DNA of 64,000 nt from Nioella sp964229645 (GCF_964229645.1 NZ_CAXREX010000182.1:48985-112984), one strand, 5' to 3'. Shown: positions 34,144-43,233, counted from the first letter of the stretch. The notes: a model not told the origin generated them from the letters alone. A program made the numbers and translations.

Positions 34144-35478
34144 ATGATGAGACAACCCGACGCCATCAAGCAAACCGACGATGATTTGAGCAAGTCGGAG
34201 AGGACCCGCAGCAGCATCCTCGCTGCGGCGGCGCGCCTGTTCCGGAATGAAGGCTATTACGCGACAACCATGCGTGACATCGCGCAGGTATCCGGCATCG
34301 AAGCCGGAAGCATCTATTACCATTTCCAATCCAAGGACCAAATTCTCAGCGAAGTTCTCGATCTTGGTGTGCGGCAATTGTACGAGAAGGTCTGTGACAT
34401 TGTTCGTCCCACGAAGGACAGGTCGAAGGATTTCCGCGAGACCTTCGCATTGCTCATCGAAACGCATCTGACCTATCTGTTGACCGAGAGCGACTTTACA
34501 TCGGCCAATATCCGCAACTATCCGATGTTGTCGGATGAAGCACGCGCGCCGCACCGCGAGTTGCGGGCGTCCTATGCGGGCGTCTGGAGCGATTTTCTGA
34601 ACGAGGCGAAACGTTCCGGCCAACTTCGAAGTGACATTTCGGTAACCGTGATCCGCCAGTTCATACTGAGTGCCATGAACTGGACCGTGGAATGGTATGA
34701 TGTGGACCGGTATCCGGTGAGCATCCTCGCGGAACGGATGAGCAAACTGATCCTCGACGGAATGTGTTCGCGGCGCGTCGTCGATACGGAACGCCTGAAG
34801 GCCGTTCCCGCCATTTCCGTCAAGACCCCCGAATCGTTCGGCAAGGCCGAAAAAACCCGCGCAGAGATATTGCGGGCCGCAGCGTGCATGCTCCGGGAAA
34901 ATGGCTACAAGGCGACAACGCTGAGACAGATCGCGGAAGAAGCGGATATGAAGGCGGGCAGCGTCTATTACCACTTCAAGTCCAAAGAGGCGATCGTGGA
35001 CGAGGTTCTGAACGCCGGGTTGCACGACCTGCTATCGGGTGTCAGCGCCGCGGTCCAGGAATTCAAAGCCCCGTATGACCATCATACGAGGATCGCGACG
35101 GCAATCTGGACGCATCTGGACTTTCTTTTCAAGGCAAGTGAATTCACGTCCGCAAACATCAGAAGCTACGGGATGCTGCCCAATCACTTCAGGAAGCGAC
35201 ACGGGGGAATCCGTCACGAGTACGGCAGGCTCTGGGACAGAATCCTGCGCGAAGCGCAGGAAGACGATGCCATAAGATCGGACATCAAGATTGTGCCGTT
35301 GCGTCAGGTCATGTTGGGTGCCCTGAATTGGACGGTGGAATGGTTCGATCCGAACAAGGCGGGCGAAGAGGGGTATCTTTCCCTGCCCGAATTCTCCGGC
35401 ATGCTTGTCAAGCTGCTTCTCGAAGGGATTTGCGACAGGCAGAATACCACCTGCGCCGAACGAGCCGAGGCTTGCTGA
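34144..35478 (+). CDS. Tandem (single-chain) TetR family regulator
   Basis: A 444-residue protein made of two complete TetR repeats. Repeat 1 covers residues about 15-215 and repeat 2 about 232-432. Each has a helix-turn-helix with nearly the same recognition segment, AGSIYYHFQSK (about 53) and AGSVYYHFKSK (about 272), and each has a ligand domain with FTSANIR and a later NWTVEW block. The repeats are alike along their whole length, so the gene arose by internal duplication and fusion. A normal TetR is about 200 residues and binds palindromes as a dimer; this chain could occupy one palindrome alone. The operator upstream suggests autoregulated repression of the regulon. ATG 34147 is an alternative start. 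Confidence 0.92.
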   Translation: MMRQPDAIKQTDDDLSKSERTRSSILAAAARLFRNEGYYATTMRDIAQVSGIEAGSIYYHFQSKDQILSEVLDLGVRQLYEKVCDIVRPTKDRSKDFRETFALLIETHLTYLLTESDFTSANIRNYPMLSDEARAPHRELRASYAGVWSDFLNEAKRSGQLRSDISVTVIRQFILSAMNWTVEWYDVDRYPVSILAERMSKLILDGMCSRRVVDTERLKAVPAISVKTPESFGKAEKTRAEILRAAACMLRENGYKATTLRQIAEEADMKAGSVYYHFKSKEAIVDEVLNAGLHDLLSGVSAAVQEFKAPYDHHTRIATAIWTHLDFLFKASEFTSANIRSYGMLPNHFRKRHGGIRHEYGRLWDRILREAQEDDAIRSDIKIVPLRQVMLGALNWTVEWFDPNKAGEEGYLSLPEFSGMLVKLLLEGICDRQNTTCAERAEAC

Positions 35479-35496
35479 TCGCAGCCACCATCGCGA

Positions 35497-35898
35497 TCAG
35501 ACCAACAGGAAATGATATAGCCCTTCCGCAACCGGTTTCTCCCGGGCGGTCTGCCAGGAGATCACGCTGACGCTCGCGATGCGCTTTCCCTTGCGCGTCA
35601 CATTTGCGCAGGCAAACAACGGTCCCCTGGTGGCGGGTCTGAGGTAATCCACGGTGAGATTGATCGGCTTGGCCGGGACTTCCGCGAATTCGGGATGGAC
35701 CGCGATGGCGGCCGTGGCTTCCATGAAACTGGCAATGATGCCGCCATGATAAAGCTCCAAGACGGGGTTTCCGATATGGCGTGATTCGAAGGTCATCTCC
35801 GTGTCGGCACGGAGGCTGTCCACCTCCTGAACCTCGAAGTTGAGAAATCGAAAGAACGGCACCCGGGATACGTTGGCATTGACGGTTTGCAGGTCCAT
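35497..35898 (-). CDS. PaaI-type hot-dog thioesterase
   Basis: A 133-residue hot-dog thioesterase with LYHGGIIASFMEATAAI (about residues 50-66) carrying the HGG active-site helix, and NLTVDYLRPA as in the PaaI/4HBT branch. It is the last gene of the minus operon that starts near 40.48 kb, 31 bases after the other thioesterase gene, and its stop lies 18 bases from the end of the TetR gene (convergent). It probably releases CoA from dead-end intermediates. Confidence 0.83.
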   Translation of the reverse strand: MDLQTVNANVSRVPFFRFLNFEVQEVDSLRADTEMTFESRHIGNPVLELYHGGIIASFMEATAAIAVHPEFAEVPAKPINLTVDYLRPATRGPLFACANVTRKGKRIASVSVISWQTAREKPVAEGLYHFLLV

Positions 35899-35929
35899 TA
35901 CGAGGCGTTTCCTTCTGTCATTGCGCCAA

Positions 35930-36379
35930 TCAGCCGGTCTCGCCGCGCGTCAATGCAAACGAGGCGGTTCCGCGGGCGATTTCCGCCTCTTCATGACCGT
36001 CGAACCGGATGCTGCCGGCATTGAAGGCAATGTGGCGGGTTTGCCGAAAGCAATGCGCGCGCACGATGACATCCGCGCGCGACCGTGCCGCGCGCAGATA
36101 GTCAACCCGCAGGTCAAGGGTCGCCATGGTGCTGATCCCCTCTATGGCCACGAAGTTCGCCAAACCGAAAACACTGTCCAGAAGGGCGGTCAGGATACCG
36201 CCATGAAGCAGGGTCTGGTCTTCATCGACGCAGAAGTCCGGATTGAACGGCATCCGGACCCGCACGCCGTCGCGCGATACGTCCTCGATATCAAGCGCCA
36301 TGTGGGTAATCAGACCCTTGCCGCGCGCATTCCACATCCGCGCGATCTGCTCCATCTTCTGTTTGGTTATGTCTGCCAT
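35930..36379 (-). CDS. PaaI-type hot-dog thioesterase
   Basis: A 149-residue hot-dog thioesterase with LLHGGILTALLDSVFGLA (about residues 58-75) and LDLRVDYLRAA. It lies 12 bases after the enoyl-CoA isomerase-like gene and in tandem with another thioesterase. The pair are distant relatives rather than a recent duplication. It acts on acyl-CoA; the substrate is unknown. Confidence 0.83.
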   Translation of the reverse strand: MADITKQKMEQIARMWNARGKGLITHMALDIEDVSRDGVRVRMPFNPDFCVDEDQTLLHGGILTALLDSVFGLANFVAIEGISTMATLDLRVDYLRAARSRADVIVRAHCFRQTRHIAFNAGSIRFDGHEEAEIARGTASFALTRGETG

Positions 36380-36391
36380 GCGTTCTTTTCC

Positions 36392-37195
36392 TCAGCGCCC
36401 CGTAAAGTTGGGTTTTCGCTTCTCGATGAACGCAGAGACCGCCTCGTGGTGGTCTTCGGTCTGATGCATCAGGGCCTGATAGGCCGCCGCGGAATTCAGG
36501 AAATCCGGCAAATCCATCCGCTCGGCATTGCGCATCAGGCGCTTGGCGACGCGCACCGCGCGCGGTGGTTTCGCGGCGATCACGGCTGCCCGTTCCCGCG
36601 CCCGCTCCATCAACCTGTCATCGGGCACGACCTCGAGCACCATGCCGATTTCCAGCGCCTCTTCGGCCTCGACCATGCGGCCCGAAAAGGTCAGATCGGC
36701 GGCTCTTTGATGGCCCAGACGGCGCAGCAGGAACCAGCTGCCCGCATCGCCGGGAATGATGCCGAGGTTCAGGAACACCTCGCCGAACTTCGCCTTCTCG
36801 GACGCGATGCGCATGTCGCACATCATGGTCAGATCGCATCCCGCGCCGACCGCCGGGCCGTTGACCGCCGCGATGGTCGGGATGTCGAGGTTGTAAAGCG
36901 CCTGTGGCAGACGCTGCACGCCGTCGACATAGCTCTGCGCCGCCGCCAGCGGCTCCTTGCGGAAGATACTTTCGGGGTCGTGCATTTCCTTGATGTCGCC
37001 GCCGGCACAAAAGGCCGTGCCGGCACCTGTCAGGATCATCACGCTGACCTCCGGGTCCGCCTGCACCTTGGCGAAGGTGTCCAGAAGGGCGGCGATCATG
37101 TCGTTGCCGGTCACCGGGTTGCGGCGTTCCGGATCGTTCAGCGTGACCGTGGCGATCCTGTCGGAAATGTCCAGAAGGACGGGGTGCTTACTCAT
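36392..37195 (-). CDS. Enoyl-CoA hydratase/isomerase family protein, PaaG-like active site
   Basis: A 267-residue crotonase-fold protein. AFCAGGDIKEM is the oxyanion loop. The first hydratase Glu position is Asp (GAGCDLTMM) and the second is not Glu (FGEVFLNLG). The segment IPGDAGSWFLLRRLG carries an Asp like the catalytic Asp of PaaG-type isomerases. Isomerase or other non-hydratase chemistry is likely. ATG 37195 overlaps the preceding SDR stop; a second in-frame ATG nine bases upstream is possible. Confidence 0.82.
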   Translation of the reverse strand: MSKHPVLLDISDRIATVTLNDPERRNPVTGNDMIAALLDTFAKVQADPEVSVMILTGAGTAFCAGGDIKEMHDPESIFRKEPLAAAQSYVDGVQRLPQALYNLDIPTIAAVNGPAVGAGCDLTMMCDMRIASEKAKFGEVFLNLGIIPGDAGSWFLLRRLGHQRAADLTFSGRMVEAEEALEIGMVLEVVPDDRLMERARERAAVIAAKPPRAVRVAKRLMRNAERMDLPDFLNSAAAYQALMHQTEDHHEAVSAFIEKRKPNFTGR

Positions 37196-38042
37196 TCTTT
37201 CCATCTCCGCGTTCGCGTTTCTCGAACATGTCGGGATTGATCATGTCGCGGGCATCGTGGCCCATATGCAGGGTTTCTCCGCCGTCGACATAGATGTCTT
37301 CGCCGGTGATGAAATTTCCCAGGTCGGACGCGAGGAAAATGATCGTGCCGGCGATGTCTTCGGGCGCGCCCATACGGTTCAGGACCGAGCGGTTCAGCTG
37401 TTTCCACCGGTCCGGCGGAATCGGATAGCGGCCAAGCGCCTCGGTCCTGATCGTGCCCGGCGCGACGCAGTTCAGACGGATCCCGTATTCCCCCCATTCG
37501 GCGGCCAGCGTTTTCATCATCCCGGTCACGCCGGCGCGGGCGGCGACGGTATGGGCAAACCCGGTCAGCGCGGTGCGCGCCGAAATCGCGGTGACGAACA
37601 CCACCGACCCACCGTTGTCGTACATGAAATGATCCGCCGCCGCGCGGGTCATCTGCCACGAACCGATCAGGTTGTTGCGGATCACCGCCTCGAAGCCCTT
37701 GTTGGTAATGTCGCGCGCGGCGGCAATATACTGGCCGCCTGCATTGTTCACCAGAACGTCGAGCTGCCCGAAATGGTCCTTGATGCGTCCCATCGCGGTT
37801 TCGATACTGTCCGCGTCACGGGTATCGCCGGGCACGACAAATGCCTCGCCGCCCGCCGCGCGGATCATTTCTGCGGTCTCTTCCAGCGGTTCCTCGCGGC
37901 GCGCGAACAGCGCCAGCCTGGCCCCGCAAGAGGCCATTTCAAGCGCCGTTGCCCGACCCATTCCCGAACCCGATCCGGTGACAAGGGCCACCTGGCCCGC
38001 CATCAGATCCGGAGCATAGCGCGATGTTCTTTTCTCGCTCAT
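37188..38042 (-). CDS. SDR enoyl-CoA reductase of the PECR/DECR type
   Basis: A 284-residue short-chain dehydrogenase with GSGSGMGRA and NNAGGQY. The classical Tyr-x3-Lys is absent: the site reads GFAHTVAARAGV, followed by AAEWGEYGIRLNCVAPG. This AHxxAARAGV form is characteristic of peroxisomal trans-2-enoyl-CoA reductase and 2,4-dienoyl-CoA reductase SDRs. The protein probably reduces, not oxidises, an acyl-CoA intermediate with NADPH. It has a charged C-terminal tail. It follows the dehydrogenase gene by ten bases and overlaps the isomerase gene. Confidence 0.8.
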   Translation of the reverse strand: MSEKRTSRYAPDLMAGQVALVTGSGSGMGRATALEMASCGARLALFARREEPLEETAEMIRAAGGEAFVVPGDTRDADSIETAMGRIKDHFGQLDVLVNNAGGQYIAAARDITNKGFEAVIRNNLIGSWQMTRAAADHFMYDNGGSVVFVTAISARTALTGFAHTVAARAGVTGMMKTLAAEWGEYGIRLNCVAPGTIRTEALGRYPIPPDRWKQLNRSVLNRMGAPEDIAGTIIFLASDLGNFITGEDIYVDGGETLHMGHDARDMINPDMFEKRERGDGKNE

Positions 38043-38052
38043 GTTTCCCCCT

Positions 38053-39252
38053 TCAGTCTTTCAGAAGCTCGCCCGCAATGATCAGCTTGCGCACTTCCTG
38101 AGTGCCCGCACCGACCTCGAGCACACGGCCGGTCCGGTAAAGCCGGTTCACTTCCGTGTCGCGCATGTAGCCGGACCCCCCGTGGATCTGGACGGCCTTG
38201 TCCAGCACGAATGAGGTCACCTCGGCGGCCTTGAAGATCGCCGCCGCCGTCAGCTTGTGAATTTCGCCGCGCCCGCCTTCGCCCTCTTCCAGACCCTCGC
38301 ACATGGCGACCGTCTTCAGCGACAGGCTGCGCGCCGCCTCGATCCGCGTGTACATGTCGGCCAGCATCGCCTGCACCATCTGGAAACTGGCGATCGGTTT
38401 GCCGAACTGTCGGCGCGTCCTGGCGTAGTCGACGGAAATATCCAGCGCGCGCTGCGCGATCCCCAGGGCATTGAAGCAGACGATGGCCCGTTCGAGATCC
38501 AGCCCCGACATGGTCACCGCCACACCGCCGTCCAGCTTGCCGACCATGTTCTTGGCGGGCACACGACAATCCTCGAACACCAATTCGCCTGTTGGCGATC
38601 CGCGGAACCCCATCTTGTTGAGCTTCTGCGCCACCTTGAAGCCGGGGGTGTCGGTCTCCACGATGAAGGCGGAAATGCCCTTGGCGCCTTTTTCCGGCGA
38701 GGTCTTGGCATAGACCAGCACCAGATCGGCAATCGGCCCGTTGGTGATGTAAATTTTGGCCCCGTTCAGGATGTAATCGTCGCCATCCTTTTTGGCCGTG
38801 GTCCGCATGGAGCCAAGCGCATCGGACCCCGCGCCGGGCTCGGTCAGGCCCAGGGCGCCCACCAGCGAGCCATCGCACAGGCCCGGCAGATACTTGCGGC
38901 GCAACGCGTCATTGGCGTTGCGATAGATGTTGTTGACGCACAGGTTGTCATGCGCCACATGGGTCAGCCCGATCGCGGCAGAGGCCCGCGACAGCTGTTC
39001 GGTGATGATGCAGGCCGAGGTGAAATCCAGCCCGGCCCCGCCGAATTCCGGTGGCACGTTCAGACCGAGATACCCCATCTTGCCGAGCGTGGGAAAGACC
39101 GATGGCGGCAGGTCGTCGGTGTCGTCCATTTCCGCGTTCAGATGGTGAAACTCGGACATGAAGAACTTGCCGGCCTGATCGGCCAGCGCCTGCTGTTCGT
39201 CCGTCATGAAATGCGTCGGAAGGGTGATGTCGTTTCGCAGTTGCTTGTTCAT
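38053..39252 (-). CDS. Isovaleryl-CoA dehydrogenase-like acyl-CoA dehydrogenase
   Basis: A 399-residue acyl-CoA dehydrogenase. GLTEPGAGSDA (about residue 137), LDLERAI (about 260, Glu at the isovaleryl-type base position) and VGAGTQEVRK at the C terminus, without Glu, match isovaleryl-CoA dehydrogenase. The start at 39252 follows a GGAGGG ribosome-binding sequence; the upstream open frame is a shadow of the next dehydrogenase. It is a close paralogue of the 39267-40481 gene, 14 bases away, suggesting local duplication. Confidence 0.9.
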   Translation of the reverse strand: MNKQLRNDITLPTHFMTDEQQALADQAGKFFMSEFHHLNAEMDDTDDLPPSVFPTLGKMGYLGLNVPPEFGGAGLDFTSACIITEQLSRASAAIGLTHVAHDNLCVNNIYRNANDALRRKYLPGLCDGSLVGALGLTEPGAGSDALGSMRTTAKKDGDDYILNGAKIYITNGPIADLVLVYAKTSPEKGAKGISAFIVETDTPGFKVAQKLNKMGFRGSPTGELVFEDCRVPAKNMVGKLDGGVAVTMSGLDLERAIVCFNALGIAQRALDISVDYARTRRQFGKPIASFQMVQAMLADMYTRIEAARSLSLKTVAMCEGLEEGEGGRGEIHKLTAAAIFKAAEVTSFVLDKAVQIHGGSGYMRDTEVNRLYRTGRVLEVGAGTQEVRKLIIAGELLKD

Positions 39253-39266
39253 GGTCCCGCCCTCCT

Positions 39267-40481
39267 TCAGGCGCGCAGCAGTTCTTCGGCGATGATGATC
39301 TTGCGGACTTCGCTGGTGCCCGCGCCGATCTCCAGCAGCTTGTTGGCGCGGAACAGCCGGTTGATCTCGGTGTCCTGCATGTAGCCCGATCCGCCGTGGA
39401 TGTGGCAGGCCTCGGTGACGGCCTTGTTGAACGCCTCGCCCGCGTAAAGGCAGGCCGCCGCGGTCAGCTTGTGGATCTCGCCGCGCCCGCCGGCCCCCTT
39501 GGGCAGGCCGACGCAGGCGGCCAGCGCGCGATAGCTGAAGGCGCGGGCGGTTTCGACCTCGGTGTAAATCTCGGCGAGCTTCGACTGCATCATCTGGAAG
39601 CGGGAGATCGACTTGCCGAATTGTTCTCGGATCTGCGCGTATTCCAGACCCAGCTCCAGCGCCCGTTCGGCCATGCCGACGCAGACCGAGGCGACCATCG
39701 CCCGTTCCAGATCCAGCCCGCTCATCACGACCGATACGCCGCTGTTTTCGGCGCCCATCATGGCCGAGGCCGGCACCCGGCACTCCTCGAACACCAGCTC
39801 CCCGGTGGGCGAGCCGCGAAAGCCCATCTTGTCGAGCTTCTGCGCCACCTTGAAACCCGGATTGTCGGTTTCAACGATAAAGGCGGAAATGCCCTTGGCA
39901 CCTCTGGACTTGTCGGTTTTGGCATAAAGCAGGATCAGATCGGCGATCGGCCCGTTGGTGATGTAAATCTTCGAGCCGTTGATGATGTAATCATCGCCAT
40001 CGCGACGCGCCGTGGTGGCCATCGACCCAAGCGCATCCGACCCGGCGCCGGGCTCGGTCAGCCCCAGGGCGCCGACCAGCTCGCCGGAACACAGCCCCGG
40101 CACATATTTCCTGACCTGTTCGTCGGACCCGTTGCGCAGCAGGTTGTTCAGACACAGGTTGTCATGTGCCCCGTGCGACAGGCCCACCGCCGGGTTCCAT
40201 TTCGAGATCACCTCGGACACCAGCGCCTGGGTGAATTCGTTCTGGCCCGATCCGCCCAGTTCCTCGGGCGCGGTAATGCCCAGAAGGCCCAGTTCACCCA
40301 TCTGCCGGAACAGATCGTCGGGCCACCAGTCCTCCTCGTCCATGCGCGCCTGAAGCGGATGAAGCACCTCGCGCGACACCCTGTCGACGTGATCGACGAT
40401 CTGGCGCTGCTCATCGGTCAGCGAGTAATTGGCCCTGATGGCCTCCAAAGCGGCCACGTCAGGTACGTTCTGGCTGGTCAT
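39267..40481 (-). CDS. Isovaleryl-CoA dehydrogenase-like acyl-CoA dehydrogenase
   Basis: A 404-residue acyl-CoA dehydrogenase, first gene of the six-gene minus operon. It has GLTEPGAGSDA, LDLERAM (isovaleryl-type Glu) and IGAGTSEVRK. It shares long identical blocks with the 38053-39252 protein, for example in the KIYITNGPIADL region, which supports tandem duplication with later specialisation. A purine-rich GGGGGAAGAGAG precedes ATG 40481. Operator copy 3 with a promoter lies about 45-70 bases upstream. Confidence 0.9.
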   Translation of the reverse strand: MTSQNVPDVAALEAIRANYSLTDEQRQIVDHVDRVSREVLHPLQARMDEEDWWPDDLFRQMGELGLLGITAPEELGGSGQNEFTQALVSEVISKWNPAVGLSHGAHDNLCLNNLLRNGSDEQVRKYVPGLCSGELVGALGLTEPGAGSDALGSMATTARRDGDDYIINGSKIYITNGPIADLILLYAKTDKSRGAKGISAFIVETDNPGFKVAQKLDKMGFRGSPTGELVFEECRVPASAMMGAENSGVSVVMSGLDLERAMVASVCVGMAERALELGLEYAQIREQFGKSISRFQMMQSKLAEIYTEVETARAFSYRALAACVGLPKGAGGRGEIHKLTAAACLYAGEAFNKAVTEACHIHGGSGYMQDTEINRLFRANKLLEIGAGTSEVRKIIIAEELLRA

Positions 40482-40515
40482 CTCTCTTCCCCCGAACGGA
40501 ATGTGATCTGCGGTG

Positions 40516-40543
40516 TTGACCAAAATCAAACACATGTTAGAAA
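40516..40543 (+). promoter_or_regulatory. Promoter of the AtuA/carboxylase operon
   Basis: TTGACC (40516-40521) and TAGAAA (40538-40543) are separated by 16 bases on the plus strand, and the operator fills the spacer. Confidence 0.4.
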
Positions 40544-40552
40544 ATAGATCAA
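40524..40552 (-). promoter_or_regulatory. Promoter of the six-gene dehydrogenase/thioesterase operon
   Basis: Minus strand -35 TTGATC (40547-40552) and -10 TTGATT (40524-40529), 17-base spacing, at exactly the same offset from the operator as at 25.95 kb. Confidence 0.5.
40526..40541. promoter_or_regulatory. 16-bp operator, copy 3
   Basis: TCAAACACATGTTAGA: one arm is the consensus TGTTAGA, the other has one mismatch. The sequence is identical to copy 4 at 47586. It lies between divergent operons. Confidence 0.68.
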
Positions 40553-40614
40553 GGCAGGCTTTTTGCGACCTGACGTTGCAGGCGACGCAAAGGGAGATGC
40601 GGGAGGTCTCGGAA

Positions 40615-41400
40615 ATGGTTGATAACGTCGTACATTCGCAGGCGCGGGGGCATGAAACGCGCATCACGATTTGCCGTCCGGACCAGCGCAATGCCCTGAA
40701 CCGCGACGTGGCAGAGGGAATCACTGCCGCGCTTCTGACGGCCGAGGCCGATCCCGAATGCCGGGTGATCGTTGTGACCGGCGAGGGCGTGCGCGCTTTC
40801 TGCGCTGGCGGCGACCTCAAGGCGGGGGCCGATGGCGGCCCGTTTGTTCAGGACCCGGCGGATCCGGACCATTTTGCCGGCCGGCTGTTCGAAACGATAC
40901 AGGCCTGCCGAAAACCGACCATCGCGCGCATCAACGGAGTGGCGGTTGGCGCGGGCGCGGGCATGATCTGTGCCTGCGATCTCGCGGTGATGGCGGATCA
41001 CGCGAAAATCGGCACGCCCGAGGTGAAGGTCGGTCTGTTTCCGATGACCATCGTGCCGCCGATGATGCGCGTGTTGCCGCGTCGGAAACTGATGGAGATG
41101 TTCATCACCGGCGTCCTGCTGACGGCGGACGAGGCCCTGCGCTATGATCTGGTCAACTATGTGACAGACAGCGCCGGACTTGACGACAAGGTTGCGGAAC
41201 TGGTCGCACGGATTGCGGCGCAGTCGCCGACTGCGATCAGGCTCGGAAAATATGCCTGCCACGCATTGCAAGACATGACCTATCCGCAGCAGATGCGCTT
41301 TGCGGAAACGCTGTTGCCGCGGATGGCGCAGACCGAAGACGCGCGAGAGGGGTTTGCCGCTTTCAATGAAAAACGCGACCCTGAATGGACGGGCCGCTGA
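40615..41400 (+). CDS. Enoyl-CoA hydratase/isomerase family protein, AtuE/LiuC-like
   Basis: A 261-residue crotonase-fold protein. AFCAGGDLK is the oxyanion loop. The first Glu position is Gly (GAGAGMICAC) while the second Glu is kept in TPEVKVGLFP, followed by TIVPP, a pattern like that of methylglutaconyl-/isohexenylglutaconyl-CoA hydratases. GGGAGG eight bases before ATG 40615 sets the start; earlier in-frame starts run into the operator. It is the first gene of the AtuA/carboxylase operon, 22 bases before atuA-like. Confidence 0.85.
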   Translation: MVDNVVHSQARGHETRITICRPDQRNALNRDVAEGITAALLTAEADPECRVIVVTGEGVRAFCAGGDLKAGADGGPFVQDPADPDHFAGRLFETIQACRKPTIARINGVAVGAGAGMICACDLAVMADHAKIGTPEVKVGLFPMTIVPPMMRVLPRRKLMEMFITGVLLTADEALRYDLVNYVTDSAGLDDKVAELVARIAAQSPTAIRLGKYACHALQDMTYPQQMRFAETLLPRMAQTEDAREGFAAFNEKRDPEWTGR

Positions 41401-41422
41401 CAGGAGCGGTGAGGAGAAGGCT

Positions 41423-43222
41423 ATGTCGGATCGAAGACTGCGCATCGGATGCGCTTCCGGTTTCTGGGGCGATACGCCCGAAGCGGTCGGCCAGTTGGTG
41501 TCCAAGGGCGAAATCGACTATCTGGTGTTCGATTATCTTGCCGAAGTGACGATGTCGCTGATGGCGCGCGCCCGCGCCAAGACGCCGGAGGCGGGCTTTG
41601 CCCCGGATTTCGTCAAGGCGCTGGTGCCGTGGTTGCCCGAGATCAAGGCCAGGGGGATCAAGGTTGTGGCCAATGCCGGCGGCGTCAATCCGCGCGGCTG
41701 CCGCGATGCGCTCGCCAGGGCGGCAGAGGCGGCTGGGATCGACCTGTCCATCGGTGTCGTTCTGGGCGACGATCTGCTGGACCGCGCGGACGAGATGCGC
41801 GACGGCGGCGTGAGCGAAATGTTCTCTGGCGCCGGTTTCCCCGACGATATCTGGAGCATGAACGCCTATCTGGGCGCCCGCCCCATCGCGGCGGCGCTGG
41901 ACGGCGGCGCCGACATCGTGATCACCGGGCGCTGCGCCGACAGCGCGGTGGCGCTTGGCCCCTTGATGCACGAATTCGGCTGGAGCGACGAGGATTGGGA
42001 CAGGCTCAGCCAGGGCTCGCTCGCGGGCCATCTGATAGAATGCGGACCGCAAGGGACGGGGGGCAATTTCACCGACTGGCAGGAGGTGCCGGGCTGGGAC
42101 AATATGGGGATGCCCATCGTCGAAGTGGCCGAAGACGGCAGCTTTGTCATGACCAAGACGCCCGATACCGGCGGGCTGGTTGTGCCGGGCTCGGTCGGCG
42201 AACAGATGCTTTACGAAATCGGCGATCCACGGGCCTACCTGCTGCCCGACGTGATCTGCGACTGGTCCGGGGTCACGCTCGAACAGGTCGGCCCGGACCG
42301 GGTGCTGGTCAAGGGCGGCAGGGGGCTGGGGCGCACCGGAAGCTACAAGGTCTCGGCGACCCATGCCGATGGCTGGCGCGCGGTCACCACGCTGACGCTC
42401 GCCGCAATCGACGCCCCGGCCAAGGCCGAGCGCGTCGCCGAGGCGATCCTGACCCGCTGCCGGCGGATTTTCCGCGACCGCAACCTCGCCGATTTTCGAC
42501 AGGTCAGCGTCGAGGTTCTGGGGGCGGAGGCCGCTTACGGCGCCAACGCCCGCGCCCGGACGCGCGAGGTCGTTCTGAAGATCGGCGTCACTCATGACGA
42601 CCGAAACGCGCTGAACATCTTCGCCGGAGAAATCGCGCCGATGGCCATTTCCACCGCGCAGGGCCTGACCGGGTTCTTCGCCGGACGGCCCAAGGTGCAG
42701 CCGGTGGTGCGGCTGTTCTCGTTCCTGCAAGACAAGGCCGACACGCCCGTTTCGGTCGAGGTCGACGGCAAGGAGGTGCCGGTCACCGTGGCCACCAAGG
42801 AGGTCCGACTGGATCCGCCCGCCGCACCGCAGGTGGAAAGCCGCGAGGCCGGGCCCGACGCGGTCAGGGTGCGGCTGGTCGATCTGGCCTGGGGCCGCTC
42901 CGGCGACAAGGGCGACATCGCCAATATCGGCATTCTGGCCCGCAAGCTAGAGTATCTGCCCTATATCCGCTCCGCCCTCACCGAAGACAGGGTGAAAGAC
43001 TATTTCGCGCATCTCTGCGACGGCCCGGTCGAACGTTTCGACCTGCCCGGCAGCCATGCGATGAACTTCCTGCTGCATGAATCGCTGGGCGGCGGCGGCA
43101 TCGCCTCGGTCCGCATCGACCCGCAGGGCAAGGGGTTTGCGCAGATGCTGCTCGACATCGAAATTCCCGTGCCGGCCGATCTGGCGGCGCAAGACGGGCT
43201 GCACCCCGCCGAGCGTGCATGA
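41423..43222 (+). CDS. AtuA-like acyclic terpene utilisation family protein
   Basis: A 599-residue protein of the AtuA (DUF1446) family. The N-terminal 450 residues include RIGCASGFWGDTP, NAGGVNPRGC and ITGRCADSAVALGP, conserved in AtuA. The last 110 residues (VRLVDLAWGRSGDKGD to the end) are the ferredoxin-like domain that accompanies it. AtuA is needed for citronellol/geraniol growth in Pseudomonas, but its reaction is not established. GAGGAGAAGG precedes ATG 41423. The stop overlaps or abuts the biotin carboxylase start, so the two work together. Confidence 0.85.
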   Translation: MSDRRLRIGCASGFWGDTPEAVGQLVSKGEIDYLVFDYLAEVTMSLMARARAKTPEAGFAPDFVKALVPWLPEIKARGIKVVANAGGVNPRGCRDALARAAEAAGIDLSIGVVLGDDLLDRADEMRDGGVSEMFSGAGFPDDIWSMNAYLGARPIAAALDGGADIVITGRCADSAVALGPLMHEFGWSDEDWDRLSQGSLAGHLIECGPQGTGGNFTDWQEVPGWDNMGMPIVEVAEDGSFVMTKTPDTGGLVVPGSVGEQMLYEIGDPRAYLLPDVICDWSGVTLEQVGPDRVLVKGGRGLGRTGSYKVSATHADGWRAVTTLTLAAIDAPAKAERVAEAILTRCRRIFRDRNLADFRQVSVEVLGAEAAYGANARARTREVVLKIGVTHDDRNALNIFAGEIAPMAISTAQGLTGFFAGRPKVQPVVRLFSFLQDKADTPVSVEVDGKEVPVTVATKEVRLDPPAAPQVESREAGPDAVRVRLVDLAWGRSGDKGDIANIGILARKLEYLPYIRSALTEDRVKDYFAHLCDGPVERFDLPGSHAMNFLLHESLGGGGIASVRIDPQGKGFAQMLLDIEIPVPADLAAQDGLHPAERA

Positions 43223-43233
43223 AAGGAAGGATG

